This document shows positions 26,341 to 35,297 of a DNA stretch of 64,000 nt, piece by piece; the first letter of the stretch is position 1, and every line of letters starts with the position of its first letter. Source of the stretch: Porphyromonadaceae bacterium UBA4262 (GTDB lineage: Bacteria; Bacteroidota; Bacteroidia; Bacteroidales; Muribaculaceae). Position numbers and translations under genes: made by a program. The notes beneath the pieces are model-generated. The model saw only the letters and a list, made by a program, of their open reading frames with translations, had not been told where the DNA came from and made no database searches. The stretch covers positions 1 to 64,000 of the forward strand of contig DGWI01000041.1 in the NCBI GenBank assembly GCA_002396085.1. The letters run 5' to 3'.

Positions 26341-27144
26341 TCACCACTTCATCTGCAAGAATGATGCCAAGTTGCAGTTGCTCTCCATCGGTTGCTCGAT
26401 CTCGTCAGGCAGGGCTGCAAAGAAGTCGATGCCAGTGAGATGTTCGACCGAGTCGACACTGACGGCATATTGGCGTAGCGAGCCATTGCTAGATGCATTG
26501 GGATAAATGAAGGCAATGGCGCGTGGTGGTCGAGCGTGGTGAGCCAGAATCACCTTGTAAAAACGCCGCGGCACCACTACCTCACCCTTGGTACGTGGCA
26601 GGTCGTGCTCAATGATGGGACCAGCAGCAATAATGAGGGCACTGTCGCGCCGTGCCCACTCACGAGCCTTCTCTTCCAGCCGATTCCACCCACCCTCGTT
26701 GAGCGACTTGTCCTGGGGGCAGACGTTGGTCATCAAGAACGACTCGCTCATGGCCTGTGCACTCCACTTCATGTCACCGGCAGGAGCCATGTGGCCGCGA
26801 TCCATGCCGCTACCGGCATAGTCTTTTGGGTTGGGGCATCCGCTGACCGAAGGGTCATCGGCAAAGCCCTTGCCACGCGGTTCATTGCCCAGCGTCTCGG
26901 CAGCGGTGAGCTCATAGATGACACATCGCGGCACCCTGGCTTGGGCATCAAAGTAGACCGTGAAACCCCGGTAGTCGACGCGCTGACACGAATCTAGCAC
27001 CAACTGCTGCAGGCTGTCGGTCATGGCAGGGCTGCAGGGCTCATCCTGCGAGCGACCGCACTGCCTGAACACCAACCAGCACACCAGTGCCATGGTCAGC
27101 GCCCAAAGGATGAGTTGCAATTGCCACTTGTGCTCAGCCAGCAT
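26341..27144 (-). CDS. DNA/RNA non-specific endonuclease, membrane-anchored
   Basis: 267 residues. An N-terminal membrane helix (about 9-26, LILWALTMALVCWLVF) without a clear cleavage site suggests an anchored protein facing the periplasm. NUC motif DRGHMAPAGDM with H118; the second conserved block SESFLMTNVCPQDKSLNEG follows. Clearly related to the downstream protein (same blocks in the same order) but without its K-rich linker. Tandem arrangement on one strand suggests duplication. Confidence 0.9.
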   Translation of the reverse strand: MLAEHKWQLQLILWALTMALVCWLVFRQCGRSQDEPCSPAMTDSLQQLVLDSCQRVDYRGFTVYFDAQARVPRCVIYELTAAETLGNEPRGKGFADDPSVSGCPNPKDYAGSGMDRGHMAPAGDMKWSAQAMSESFLMTNVCPQDKSLNEGGWNRLEEKAREWARRDSALIIAAGPIIEHDLPRTKGEVVVPRRFYKVILAHHARPPRAIAFIYPNASSNGSLRQYAVSVDSVEHLTGIDFFAALPDEIEQPMESNCNLASFLQMKW

Positions 27145-27150
27145 CTTGTA

Positions 27151-28719
27151 TCAAGGATTTTGTGATTCTTTGTACTCGTTGGCTAGAGTGCTACGCAGGG
27201 TAGAACCATCCATTTTTAAGAGTTTTTCCATCGATTCAATGGTGCCAAGTGCTTCTTTATTGCGCTTATAGTAGTCGATGACTTGAAGCATCACCTCACA
27301 GTACATTGCCTCATCAGTTTTGGACACATTGAACTCAATGGCGTGCTCGGTCATTGCTGCCATGTAGGCAGCCATTAGTTCTACATGGGTCATTGCCGCA
27401 TTTGCACTAATGGTAAATGTGAACTCATCTGTATTAGTCATCCACATCATCAAGAATCTCTTTGCTTCTTTCTGGGTGACATCATTTGGATTAATCGGTT
27501 GCTCCAGATACCACTTGGCTAGCCGCAGGGCATCGTTGCGGTGCTCACGACATCCATCAGCAGTTGAGATTTCCTCGATGCTTGGGATGTTAAGAGCGTG
27601 TTTCTTGTATATCATGGTCATCACAGTAGGCTCATCTTTGGTTGGGACAAACCTGTTATCGGCAAACCAACTGGCAAATTTCTCAAACTGCTCCTCCCCC
27701 TCTTTGGTATCAAACCATTGGATTGTCTCGTCGTTGGCACCCGGCGACATCAGCCACATATTATAGGCCATCCAGTGACCGCTCTTGATGAGTTTCCGGT
27801 GATAGTCAAGCAGCGACAGATTGTAATAACCTGGTGCGACAGTGTCAATGTGTTCCAAAGCCGACTTACGCAGGTCGGCAATCATGGCCACGGTGAGTTT
27901 CTTGGTCTGCAATAACTCGATAGCAGCATGCGATTTCAGCGTACCCATCTCATACAGCAAGGGAAATGGCACTTGAATGTCGGAAGAATCACTGGACATG
28001 TAGACGGTATTATATTTGGTCAAAGACACATGGACTTTGCCTTCCTCTTCAATCTTAACATTCTCTGTATAAAGGTCATAGATGAGTTTACCCATCTCGG
28101 AACAGCGTTCCGAGTTGGGCTGTAGATTACACACAACCTCGGCATATACAATAGCCCATAGTGGCTCGGTAGAATTTGCATAGAGTCTTGCCAAACGATA
28201 GTAGTTGCTAGCAAAATCAGGCTGTACCTCCACACCACGAAGGTAGCATTGCACCGCCTCGTTGTATCGCTTGTGCATCGTGTGTATATTACCCTTCTCG
28301 AGATAGAGATAACCCGAGTTGGGGAATCGCTTGAGGCCCTCATCATAAATTCTGAGTGCCGCTTCAGGATCGCCAAGCACATCTTGCGCATTGCCCACAA
28401 GTTGATAGCACATGGGCTCAACCTCGGGATGCCCAAAGAGTTTAGGACCATCCTTGACAATGCGCTTGTAGTCGCCAGCCCTATAACGAGCATAAAGTCG
28501 CTCATATTCGAGGGTGTAGTTGTTAGAATATTTCTTGCACAGTTTGTCAAGAATCTTAACAGCATCTTTGGCTTTGCCGTTGTCCATGAGTGATACGGCC
28601 TCGTCCAATTGTGCGCGGTCAGTGCCGCTGATCAAGTCAATAGACCGCTGCGCCTGTGACCCCAATGACCACGCCACGATGCAAATCAAAATCAGAATGC
28701 GGAAAAAGGAAGTCTTCAT
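27151..28719 (-). CDS. Secreted TPR protein
   Basis: 522 residues with a signal peptide (about 1-21, ending GSQAQ). TPR-like repeats fill about 30-170 (EAVSLMDNGKAKDAVKILDKL, ALRIYDEGLKRFPNSG, RYNEAVQCYLRGVEVQPDFASNY). The rest is helical without repeats I can name. The stop is 6 nt before the start of the endonuclease gene, so the two are probably co-transcribed. Starts at the ATG at 28719; the longer open frame upstream has no support. Role unknown. Confidence 0.85.
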   Translation of the reverse strand: MKTSFFRILILICIVAWSLGSQAQRSIDLISGTDRAQLDEAVSLMDNGKAKDAVKILDKLCKKYSNNYTLEYERLYARYRAGDYKRIVKDGPKLFGHPEVEPMCYQLVGNAQDVLGDPEAALRIYDEGLKRFPNSGYLYLEKGNIHTMHKRYNEAVQCYLRGVEVQPDFASNYYRLARLYANSTEPLWAIVYAEVVCNLQPNSERCSEMGKLIYDLYTENVKIEEEGKVHVSLTKYNTVYMSSDSSDIQVPFPLLYEMGTLKSHAAIELLQTKKLTVAMIADLRKSALEHIDTVAPGYYNLSLLDYHRKLIKSGHWMAYNMWLMSPGANDETIQWFDTKEGEEQFEKFASWFADNRFVPTKDEPTVMTMIYKKHALNIPSIEEISTADGCREHRNDALRLAKWYLEQPINPNDVTQKEAKRFLMMWMTNTDEFTFTISANAAMTHVELMAAYMAAMTEHAIEFNVSKTDEAMYCEVMLQVIDYYKRNKEALGTIESMEKLLKMDGSTLRSTLANEYKESQNP

Positions 28720-28796
28720 AGGGTGATTAACTTTATAGTAGTGAATCTTTTCGGTTTTCAGTACTTTCTGAACGCTGAATACAGAGAACCGACAAC

Positions 28797-29918
28797 TTAA
28801 ATGAACGAGAAAATGATGTCCCAGATGCGGTTGACGATGGCCATGCGGTCGATGTCGTCGCGGGTCGAGAAGAACATGAAAGTGATGTCGCGCTCGGGCA
28901 CCTTGCCGGCATAGATGGTGAAGCCGCCGTTGTCGCCCGTGTGGTAGACAATCTTGGGACGACCGGGTGTCTGTTGCACAAAGAAACCGTAGCCGTAGCC
29001 CACGTTGGGCTGGTAGCCGTAGTTGGCATCGGGCTGCAGCATGACATGGGGCGTGTAGGCCATGGCGCGTGACACGGGGCTCCACACCTTGCCATCGCGC
29101 AGGGCGTGTTCCCACCGGGCAAACTCACGCACCGAGGTGTAGATGCCGCCATCGGCCTTAGTGGCGAAGAAAGTCTCCTCGCCGTAGTCATACTCGACAT
29201 ATCGGCCTTGGTCATCGTCCCAGCGGTAGCCGTGCGCACTATTGGGCATCTCACGCCCATCAGCGAAGTACTGCGTGTGCTTCATACCAGCCTTGCTGAA
29301 GATGTGGCGGTGCATATAGTCCTCAAAGTCCTCGCCCGAGTAGCGCGGGACAATCTGATAGGCCAACTGGAAGGTGGGATTCTGATACTTGTATTGTGTG
29401 CCTGGCTCAAACTCAAGCGCTTGCAAGTGAGCCATGAAACTAGTCGACTCAACATCGGTGGCCGTGAGCACAAAGTGACGGTCATTGCGGTTGCGGATGT
29501 CGGGTATGCCCGATGTGTGACTGAGCAGATGATGCAGTGTGATGCGCTTGTAGAATGGCTGCGTCCATTCAGGAAACATCTGCGACATGGTTGTCTGCAA
29601 GCTCAATTTGCCTTGCTCGACCAGTTGCAGCAATGCCACAGCACTGAACTGCTTGCTCACCGAAGCGATACAGAAGTTGGTGGTCGGGGTCACATCGGCA
29701 CCAGTCTCAAGGTCGGCCTTGCCATAGCAATGCTCAAAGATGGTCTTACCCCCCTGCTGAATGAGTACTGCTGCACCGGGTTGGGCAGGGTCATTGTAGA
29801 CCTGCTCGAATACCTGATTGACCTGTTGTCTGAATTGTTTCATGTCCTTCTTGCTGACTGCCATGGCGCTAATGCCCACAAGAGCCATCGACCACAGCAT
29901 GAGATTACGCACGCTCAT
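28797..29918 (-). CDS. Beta-lactamase/class C-like serine hydrolase
   Basis: 373 residues. Signal peptide about 1-20. Beta-lactamase (PF00144-type) motifs: SVSK with nucleophile S86 and K89, YQN at 178-180, and HTG at 326-328. In this family SxxK, YxN and the KTG-like box form the active site; here the third box is HTG, usual for esterase- or peptidase-type members. The substrate (peptidoglycan peptide, ester or beta-lactam) is not predictable. It is 78 bp upstream of the TPR gene. Confidence 0.88.
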   Translation of the reverse strand: MSVRNLMLWSMALVGISAMAVSKKDMKQFRQQVNQVFEQVYNDPAQPGAAVLIQQGGKTIFEHCYGKADLETGADVTPTTNFCIASVSKQFSAVALLQLVEQGKLSLQTTMSQMFPEWTQPFYKRITLHHLLSHTSGIPDIRNRNDRHFVLTATDVESTSFMAHLQALEFEPGTQYKYQNPTFQLAYQIVPRYSGEDFEDYMHRHIFSKAGMKHTQYFADGREMPNSAHGYRWDDDQGRYVEYDYGEETFFATKADGGIYTSVREFARWEHALRDGKVWSPVSRAMAYTPHVMLQPDANYGYQPNVGYGYGFFVQQTPGRPKIVYHTGDNGGFTIYAGKVPERDITFMFFSTRDDIDRMAIVNRIWDIIFSFI

Positions 29919-29947
29919 CTTTTTATCTTTTCATGTTATTATCTATG

Positions 29948-29979
29948 CAAAAGTAGTGCTTTGCCAGCAACTATACAAA
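29948..29979 (-). promoter_or_regulatory. Promoter of the serine hydrolase gene
   Basis: On the minus strand TTTG (29976-29979) and TACTTTTG (29948-29955) are 20 nt apart; the gene starts at 29918. Confidence 0.7.
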
Positions 29980-29996
29980 TAATCGTTGATTTTTTT

Positions 29997-30029
29997 GCCT
30001 CAATTATCAACCGGTCGGATGATTGAGGC
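29997..30029. other. Hairpin between divergent promoters
   Basis: GCCTCAAT pairs with ATTGAGGC, with ATC/GAT inside, and T or A tracts on both sides (TTTTTT before, AATTTTT after). It resembles a terminator but lies between divergent genes, so it may insulate them or be an operator. Confidence 0.5.
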
Positions 30030-30157
30030 AATTTTTAGACCAATTGAACTGCACCTTGGAAATAATAGCGAAAAACTTTGTTTCGCGCTTGGTTTGCACT
30101 ATGTTGAGAGCGTTGCCCTCGAAATTAGGCTGCGTTTTGGAAAAACTCAAAACAAGT

Positions 30158-30189
30158 TTTGGTTTTTCGCTCAACTTGCACTAATTTTG
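30158..30189 (+). promoter_or_regulatory. Promoter of purC
   Basis: TTTG at 30158-30161 and TAATTTTG at 30182-30189, 20 nt apart; start codon 27 nt downstream. Confidence 0.7.
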
Positions 30190-30215
30190 CAGCCAAATTC
30201 TAGGCAAACATAGAT

Positions 30216-31157
30216 ATGACACTCACAAAGACTGATTTCAATTTCCCGGGACAGAAAAGCGTGTACCATGGCAAGGTGCGCGATGTGTATAACATCAACG
30301 ATGACCTGCTGGTGATGGTCGCCACCGACCGCATCAGTGCCTTTGATGTCATCCTGCCCAAAGGCATTCCCAGCAAGGGACAAGTTCTCAATCAGATAGC
30401 AGCCGGCTTCCTGGATGCCACTGCCGACATCGTTCCCAACTGGAAGTTGGCCACTCCTGACCCCATGGTGACTGTGGGCAAGCGTTGCGAGGGTTTCGCC
30501 GTTGAGATGATCATCCGCGGTTACCTCACGGGCAGTGCCTGGCGCGAGTACAAGAACGGTTGCCGCCTGCTGTGCGGAGTGCCCCTGCCCGACGGCATGC
30601 GTGAGAATGAGCGCTTCCCCGAGCCCATCATCACCCCGACCACCAAGGCCGAGCAAGGTCATGATGAGAACATCTCGCGCGAAGAGATCATTGCTCAGGG
30701 CATCGTCAGCGCCGAGGACTATGCCGTGATGGAACAGTACACACGTGCCCTGTTTGCCCGCGGCACCGAGATTGCTGCCAGCAAGGGGCTGATTCTGGTC
30801 GATACCAAGTATGAGTTTGGCAAACGCGACGGTCAAGTCATCCTCATGGACGAGATTCACACTCCCGACTCAAGCCGCTACTTCTATGCCGAGGGATATG
30901 AGGAACGCTTCGCCAAGGGTGAACCGCAGCGACAACTCAGCAAGGAGTTTGTGCGCCAGTGGCTCATCGAGCACGACTTTATGGGCAAGCCCGGTCAGCA
31001 GGTACCTGAGATGACCGACGAGTACTGCCAGAGCGTCGCCGACCGTTACATCGAACTCTATGAGGAAATCACTGGCACCAAGTTTGAGCCCGCGACCGAC
31101 ACCGACCTCGCCGCACGCATCGAACGCAACGTTACCAACTGGCTCAAAGATAATTAA
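30216..31157 (+). CDS. purC: SAICAR synthase (phosphoribosylaminoimidazole-succinocarboxamide synthase)
   Basis: 313 residues. It joins CAIR and aspartate using ATP in purine synthesis, in the cytoplasm. Family blocks: YHGKVRDVY (10s-20s), TDRISAFDVILP, IRGYLTGSAWREYK, VDTKYEFGK, DEIHTPDSSR. Length is normal for the longer form seen in Bacteroidales. It is 105 bp upstream of ubiE on the same strand, a neighbour pair common in this order. Confidence 0.96.
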   Translation: MTLTKTDFNFPGQKSVYHGKVRDVYNINDDLLVMVATDRISAFDVILPKGIPSKGQVLNQIAAGFLDATADIVPNWKLATPDPMVTVGKRCEGFAVEMIIRGYLTGSAWREYKNGCRLLCGVPLPDGMRENERFPEPIITPTTKAEQGHDENISREEIIAQGIVSAEDYAVMEQYTRALFARGTEIAASKGLILVDTKYEFGKRDGQVILMDEIHTPDSSRYFYAEGYEERFAKGEPQRQLSKEFVRQWLIEHDFMGKPGQQVPEMTDEYCQSVADRYIELYEEITGTKFEPATDTDLAARIERNVTNWLKDN

Positions 31158-31262
31158 GAATTAATAATTAATAATTGTGACTTTAGATAGCCTCGGTTGC
31201 TAATTCTCAACTACCGGTGCAGCAATCTTAATTCTAAATTATTAATTCTTAATTGAAAGACT
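31158..31262. repeat. AT-rich inverted repeat between purC and ubiE
   Basis: Arms built on AATTAAGAATTAATAATTA (left) and AATTATTAATTCTTAATT (right) flank a unique core of about 50 bp. Similar arms occur at many other junctions in the window. Confidence 0.6.
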
Positions 31263-32015
31263 ATGGCCCAAGACGTAGAACAGATCAAGCCCTATCAGGA
31301 GCAAGGCAGCAAAACCGAGCAAGTGCGCGACATGTTTGACTCGATTGCACCCGCCTACGACTTCATGAACCGTGCCATGACCATGGGCATCGACCGATGG
31401 TGGCGGCGCGTGGCTGTGAGTTGGGTCAAGAAGCACTTGCACGACACCCTTGCGCCACGTCTGCTGGATGTGGCCACAGGTACAGGCGACTTTGCCATTC
31501 AGTTGCACAAGAGCATTGCCGATAGCCGGGTCACCGGCATCGACTTGAGTCAAGGCATGCTTGATGTGGCGAGCGAAAAGGTAGCCAAGAAGGGACTGAC
31601 AGACTACATCGCCTTTGAACAAGGCGATTGCTTGGCACTGCCCTATGAAGACAGGACATTTGATGCTGTGACTGTGGCCTTCGGGGTTCGCAACTTCGAG
31701 CATCTGGATCGTGGCTATGCCGAGATGTTCCGCGTGCTGCAGCCAGGTGGCATGTTGTGTGTGCTGGAGTTGTCCACGCCCCAGAATCGCCTGATTCGCT
31801 GGTTCTACGACCTTTACACCCTGCACATCATCCCCTGGGTGGGATCGCTCAAAAGCGGCGACAAGAGTGCCTATCGCTACTTGCCACAGAGCATCGCCGC
31901 AGTGCCACAAGGTCAGACCATGCTCGACATCATGAGGCAAGCGGGGTTCACACAATGCAAGGCTCGCACACTGACCCTGGGCACGTGCACCATCTATCTG
32001 GGAATCAAGAATTAA
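31263..32015 (+). CDS. ubiE: Demethylmenaquinone methyltransferase
   Basis: 250 residues (also called MenG). It methylates demethylmenaquinone with SAM, the last step of menaquinone synthesis. SAM motif LLDVATGTGDFA (about 67-78), GIDLSQGML, the central VAFGVRNF, and the C-terminal GDKSAYRYLPQSI that marks the UbiE family. Bacteroidales use menaquinone for anaerobic respiration. Confidence 0.95.
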   Translation: MAQDVEQIKPYQEQGSKTEQVRDMFDSIAPAYDFMNRAMTMGIDRWWRRVAVSWVKKHLHDTLAPRLLDVATGTGDFAIQLHKSIADSRVTGIDLSQGMLDVASEKVAKKGLTDYIAFEQGDCLALPYEDRTFDAVTVAFGVRNFEHLDRGYAEMFRVLQPGGMLCVLELSTPQNRLIRWFYDLYTLHIIPWVGSLKSGDKSAYRYLPQSIAAVPQGQTMLDIMRQAGFTQCKARTLTLGTCTIYLGIKN

Positions 32016-32017
32016 TT

Positions 32018-32116
32018 GAGAATTAATTTTGAATTAAGAATTAAGATTGCCACGCTGGCAGTAGGGACGCGGCAGTTGCATGTACTGCACCCCTTCTTAA
32101 TTCTTAATTCTTAATT
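32018..32116. repeat. AT-rich inverted repeat
   Basis: GAATTAAGAATTAAGA on the left and TTCTTAATTCTTAATTCTTA on the right flank a core of about 50 bp. It lies between convergent ubiE and the portal-like gene and may fold as a long hairpin. Confidence 0.6.
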
Positions 32117-33526
32117 TGTTTTATTTCCTGCGCTGCCAATCAGGCTGTTGCGCTTGTTGCGAAAGGCTGTGAAAGTATCAAAGAGATCGGTCAGGGCGAT
32201 GACAGCATTCTGCGACTGCGCCTGGTAGAGCGAGGCCGAGTTTCCGCCCAATCCTGTGTGCCCCTGCATGGCACCGCTGACACCGCTCACTTGCTCGAGC
32301 AGACGCATCTGCAACTGAATCATGTCATATGCCCCCAGGTTGCCGCCGTTGGTGACAATCTGCTCGGGACGGGCATCGCTCTCGCGCGGGTCATAGGGCA
32401 AGATGCCACCCGCATTGGTCCAGGCTCGGCGCACATCGCCCCAAGTAAAGCCGTCGGGCAAGGCGGTCTCGGGAAAAAGCAACACTCCCTTGGCACTGGC
32501 CTCCATCACATGGTTTGCCATGGTGATGAGGCGGTTCACTTGTTTCTGTTGATCAATCGCACCCTCGACAAATGAGTGAACCTCACCATCGATGAGCGGA
32601 TAGAACTTGGTGACAAAGGGGTGCATCCCATGCTGCGCTGGTGCTAGGCAGGTTGCCAACAGATCGCCCATGGGCGAGAACCAGCGGCACACCCATTGCG
32701 TCTGCACATCCCAGCGAGTGACCATGTCAGGGTCTTGCCGCACACGCTTGACATCGCGAGACTGTGACAAGGGCACGACCGTGAGGCGCGCCGTGCGGCG
32801 GTTGTGGCACACCAGCACCTCACGGCTCTCGAGTTTCCACACCTCAATGGCGCGGCAATGGGCCCCCGCTGCATTCCAGAATCCACTTCCCTGCACAGCA
32901 TCGGCACCGATACTGGTCGTGAGCGCGGCGATTCGCTGCCCCACTTGCTCACTATAGAGCCGTCGCACCCACTGCGCCCGCCGTCGCGACCCGCCTGCTA
33001 CACGCTGTAGCAGCTCGGCCATGGTCAGGTCGTGCAACTGCCCCAGCAAGTGGCAATCCTTGCCGCGCGGGTCATGAACCGAATCGATAAAGAACTGATT
33101 GAGATTAACATTGTCGACACACAGTCGGTTCTTGCCCAAAATCGCACGGGTCTCAATGCGCTGGACAGCGCACCCCGAGATGAGGAACTCCTCAAGCGCA
33201 CGGCTATCGAGTTCGTCAAGTTGCAGTTTCTCGACCGCCTGTGCCACTTGTTTGTCGGCAGGCACGACAGCATCAATCACTTGTGAACGATAGCGCCCTA
33301 CGACCGTACGCACGAGTTGTCGCAGCAAGTTGTTGGTGAGTGGCTGAGTACCATTGCGCACAACGCGCTCACGATCAGTCATGGTGTCGCCATCACGATC
33401 GGTGAACATGTCGCTCCATTGGTCACCGTAGGTGAATCGCTTGTTGCGGGCGCGGCTTTCACGCAGGCTGGTGCATCGCATCCAAGCATGATAGGCATCC
33501 AGCAGAATCTGTAGGTTGTTTTCCAT
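32111..33526 (-). CDS. Phage portal-like protein
   Basis: 471 residues. The N-terminal part (YGDQWSDMF..., NNLLRQLVRTVVGRYRS) and the C-terminal blocks (VNRLITMANHVMEASAKGVLLFP, LLEQVSGVSGAMQGHTG, SASLYQAQSQNAVIAL) match the portal type found in tailed phages and prophages of Bacteroidetes. Portal proteins form the dodecameric ring through which DNA enters the capsid. It has no terminase, capsid or tail gene beside it: only an M15 peptidase upstream, 19 bp away. The frame is intact. A domesticated or relic cassette is likely. Confidence 0.75.
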   Translation of the reverse strand: MENNLQILLDAYHAWMRCTSLRESRARNKRFTYGDQWSDMFTDRDGDTMTDRERVVRNGTQPLTNNLLRQLVRTVVGRYRSQVIDAVVPADKQVAQAVEKLQLDELDSRALEEFLISGCAVQRIETRAILGKNRLCVDNVNLNQFFIDSVHDPRGKDCHLLGQLHDLTMAELLQRVAGGSRRRAQWVRRLYSEQVGQRIAALTTSIGADAVQGSGFWNAAGAHCRAIEVWKLESREVLVCHNRRTARLTVVPLSQSRDVKRVRQDPDMVTRWDVQTQWVCRWFSPMGDLLATCLAPAQHGMHPFVTKFYPLIDGEVHSFVEGAIDQQKQVNRLITMANHVMEASAKGVLLFPETALPDGFTWGDVRRAWTNAGGILPYDPRESDARPEQIVTNGGNLGAYDMIQLQMRLLEQVSGVSGAMQGHTGLGGNSASLYQAQSQNAVIALTDLFDTFTAFRNKRNSLIGSAGNKTN

Positions 33527-33528
33527 GG

Positions 33529-33562
33529 TTATTAAGGGTTAAGGGTTAAGGGTTAGGGTTGA
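33529..33562. repeat. Short tandem heptamers
   Basis: TTAAGGG is repeated about four times with small changes (TTAAGGGTTAAGGGTTAAGG, then GTTAGGGTT). It spans the junction between the M15 peptidase stop and the portal start. Confidence 0.7.
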
Positions 33563-33953
33563 GGCTGAAGTAGTGGCGGCGGTGCAGTGGGCCATAGGAG
33601 ATGTGTAGCCACTGGTAGTTGTGTTCATTGATGACCTGGTCGACAGGCAAGTGCAAGTCGTGCAACAACTGCCACAGGCGGCGGTTGCCATCGCGAGAGC
33701 CTGTGGTCACATCGGCCGCCTCGCCCCGCAAATGCTGGCTCCGCGCCACACCGCCAACGGCACGGTTCAACGCCGGACAACGATAGCCACTCGTGACATA
33801 GATGGGGTGCCCCCAAGCCTCGCGCAAAGGGTCAAGGACATTGCCAACCAATTGGGTTAATGCGGCGACAACAGCCTGCGGTGGCGTGTTGTCGATGCCC
33901 AATCGCAGCGCAGTGGCCGAGCGAGTCAGTTCGCTCATGGTAAAGTGTTTCAT
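33546..33953 (-). CDS. M15A peptidase-like protein (phage endolysin type)
   Basis: 135 residues. It has the D-Ala-D-Ala carboxypeptidase fold signature of peptidase M15_3: YVTSGYRCPALNRAVGG, SQHLRGEAADVT (His and Asp zinc ligands) and WLHISY (third ligand). Such proteins cut peptidoglycan peptides and are common as phage endolysins in Bacteroidales. No signal peptide. Start at the ATG at 33953; an open frame upstream is not conserved-looking. Confidence 0.85.
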   Translation of the reverse strand: MKHFTMSELTRSATALRLGIDNTPPQAVVAALTQLVGNVLDPLREAWGHPIYVTSGYRCPALNRAVGGVARSQHLRGEAADVTTGSRDGNRRLWQLLHDLHLPVDQVINEHNYQWLHISYGPLHRRHYFSLNPNP

Positions 33954-34046
33954 GGTTTTATAGGTATGGTGATTATACAACGATGGTGCAAAACTACAAC
34001 TCAAGTGTAGCCCTGCACCACCTCATCGGCTAGTCGTATAATAACC

Positions 34047-35186
34047 TTACTTGAACAGCAACGGCACGAACTGGGTCAGATAGATGCGCCAGTTGCGCCA
34101 CTCATGGCCACCCGTGCTCTCAACGTAGGTGTAGCGAGGTGCCAGACGGGCAAGCAATGCAAGGAACTCTTTGTTGGCTTGGTAGAGGAAGTCGTCCTTG
34201 CCGATGGCCACCCAGTAGAGTTTGTTGCCCTGACGGAATTGCTCGGCCAACTTCTGCTCGAGGTTGTCGTAGATGGGCGACTGCACACCTCGCATGGGGC
34301 GGATGGCAGCCGAGAACAGGCCAACATAGCCGAAGTCCTTGGGCTGATTGGCACTGATGTAGAGCGAATGGAATCCACCCATCGACAGGCCTGCAATGGC
34401 ACGACCTGACTGCTTGTTGATAGTGCGGTAGTGCCGCTCAACATACTCCATGATGTCGGCAAACGTCGACTCAAACGACCCCTCCATCCACTGCTTGTGC
34501 TGAAACGTCGGGGTCACCAGGCCGCGCTGGTCGCTGCCGGGGGCAGCCTGCTCGTCGACATTGCCATTGGGCATGACTACAATCATGGGCACAGCCTGGC
34601 CACTGGCGATGAGGTTGTCGAGCACTTGCGCCGCCTGGCCCTGGTGCAACCACGCCGTCTCGTCGCCGCCCGAGCCATGCAGCAAGTATAGCACCGGATA
34701 ACGCTGGTTGCCCTGGTCGTAGCCGGCAGGCGTGTAGACCATCATGCGACGCGACTTGCCCACACGGGGCGAGTCGTACCACACGGCACTGACCTGGCCA
34801 TGCGGCACATCTTGCGCCTGATAGAGCAGCTCTTGTCCACCGACAAAAAACATATTCTTGACCGTGGCGACGTCGCGCATGGTGTACACGTTGCTAGGGT
34901 CGAGCGTCTTGACGCCGTCGACCACAAAGTTATACAAATACAGGTCGGGAGCCAGTGTCCCGGTAGTGTAAGTCCACACACCTGCCGTGTCGCGCTCCAG
35001 CGGCCACAACACACCATAGTCCAACTGCACCTCTACGCGCTGTGCCATCGGAGCCTTGATGCTGAAGGTCACCGTGTTGTCATCATTCACTTGGGGTGAA
35101 CTCTTGCCGCCACCCCACAAGGCTTGTTGCCCACTCATGGCCAAAACCATCATCGAGGCCAATGCCCCAGCCATAACCTTTTTCAT
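34047..35186 (-). CDS. CE1-type esterase with N-terminal CBM48-like domain
   Basis: 379 residues. Signal peptide about 1-22. An Ig-like CBM48/E-set domain (about 30-120; VTFSIKAPMAQRVEVQLDYG) precedes an alpha/beta hydrolase of the esterase D/feruloyl esterase type. YLLHGSGGDETAW forms the oxyanion region, GLSMGG holds nucleophile S268, and GGHEW holds H361; the acid is probably in IGKDDFLY. Such enzymes release feruloyl or acetyl groups from plant xylan; secretion fits glycan use. Its ATG at 35186 starts the signal peptide. Confidence 0.88.
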   Translation of the reverse strand: MKKVMAGALASMMVLAMSGQQALWGGGKSSPQVNDDNTVTFSIKAPMAQRVEVQLDYGVLWPLERDTAGVWTYTTGTLAPDLYLYNFVVDGVKTLDPSNVYTMRDVATVKNMFFVGGQELLYQAQDVPHGQVSAVWYDSPRVGKSRRMMVYTPAGYDQGNQRYPVLYLLHGSGGDETAWLHQGQAAQVLDNLIASGQAVPMIVVMPNGNVDEQAAPGSDQRGLVTPTFQHKQWMEGSFESTFADIMEYVERHYRTINKQSGRAIAGLSMGGFHSLYISANQPKDFGYVGLFSAAIRPMRGVQSPIYDNLEQKLAEQFRQGNKLYWVAIGKDDFLYQANKEFLALLARLAPRYTYVESTGGHEWRNWRIYLTQFVPLLFK

Positions 35187-35204
35187 ATCGTTGAGTTTAA
35201 AATG

Positions 35205-35212
35205 CAAAGATA
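35205..35212 (-). promoter_or_regulatory. -7 box for the esterase gene
   Basis: TATCTTTG on the minus strand, 18 nt before the start codon. No -33 TTTG at the right distance. Confidence 0.5.
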
Positions 35213-35297
35213 GTAACTTTCGGGCAAAGGATGCCGTACATTCGTAAAAAAACGATAAAAATGTGACAAGAAACGTAGTGGAATGGAATTTTATTGC

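Noticed and set aside
28720..29115. N-terminal extension of the TPR protein by 132 codons
   Set aside because: It overlaps the serine hydrolase gene in another frame; the ATG at 28719 begins a clear signal peptide.
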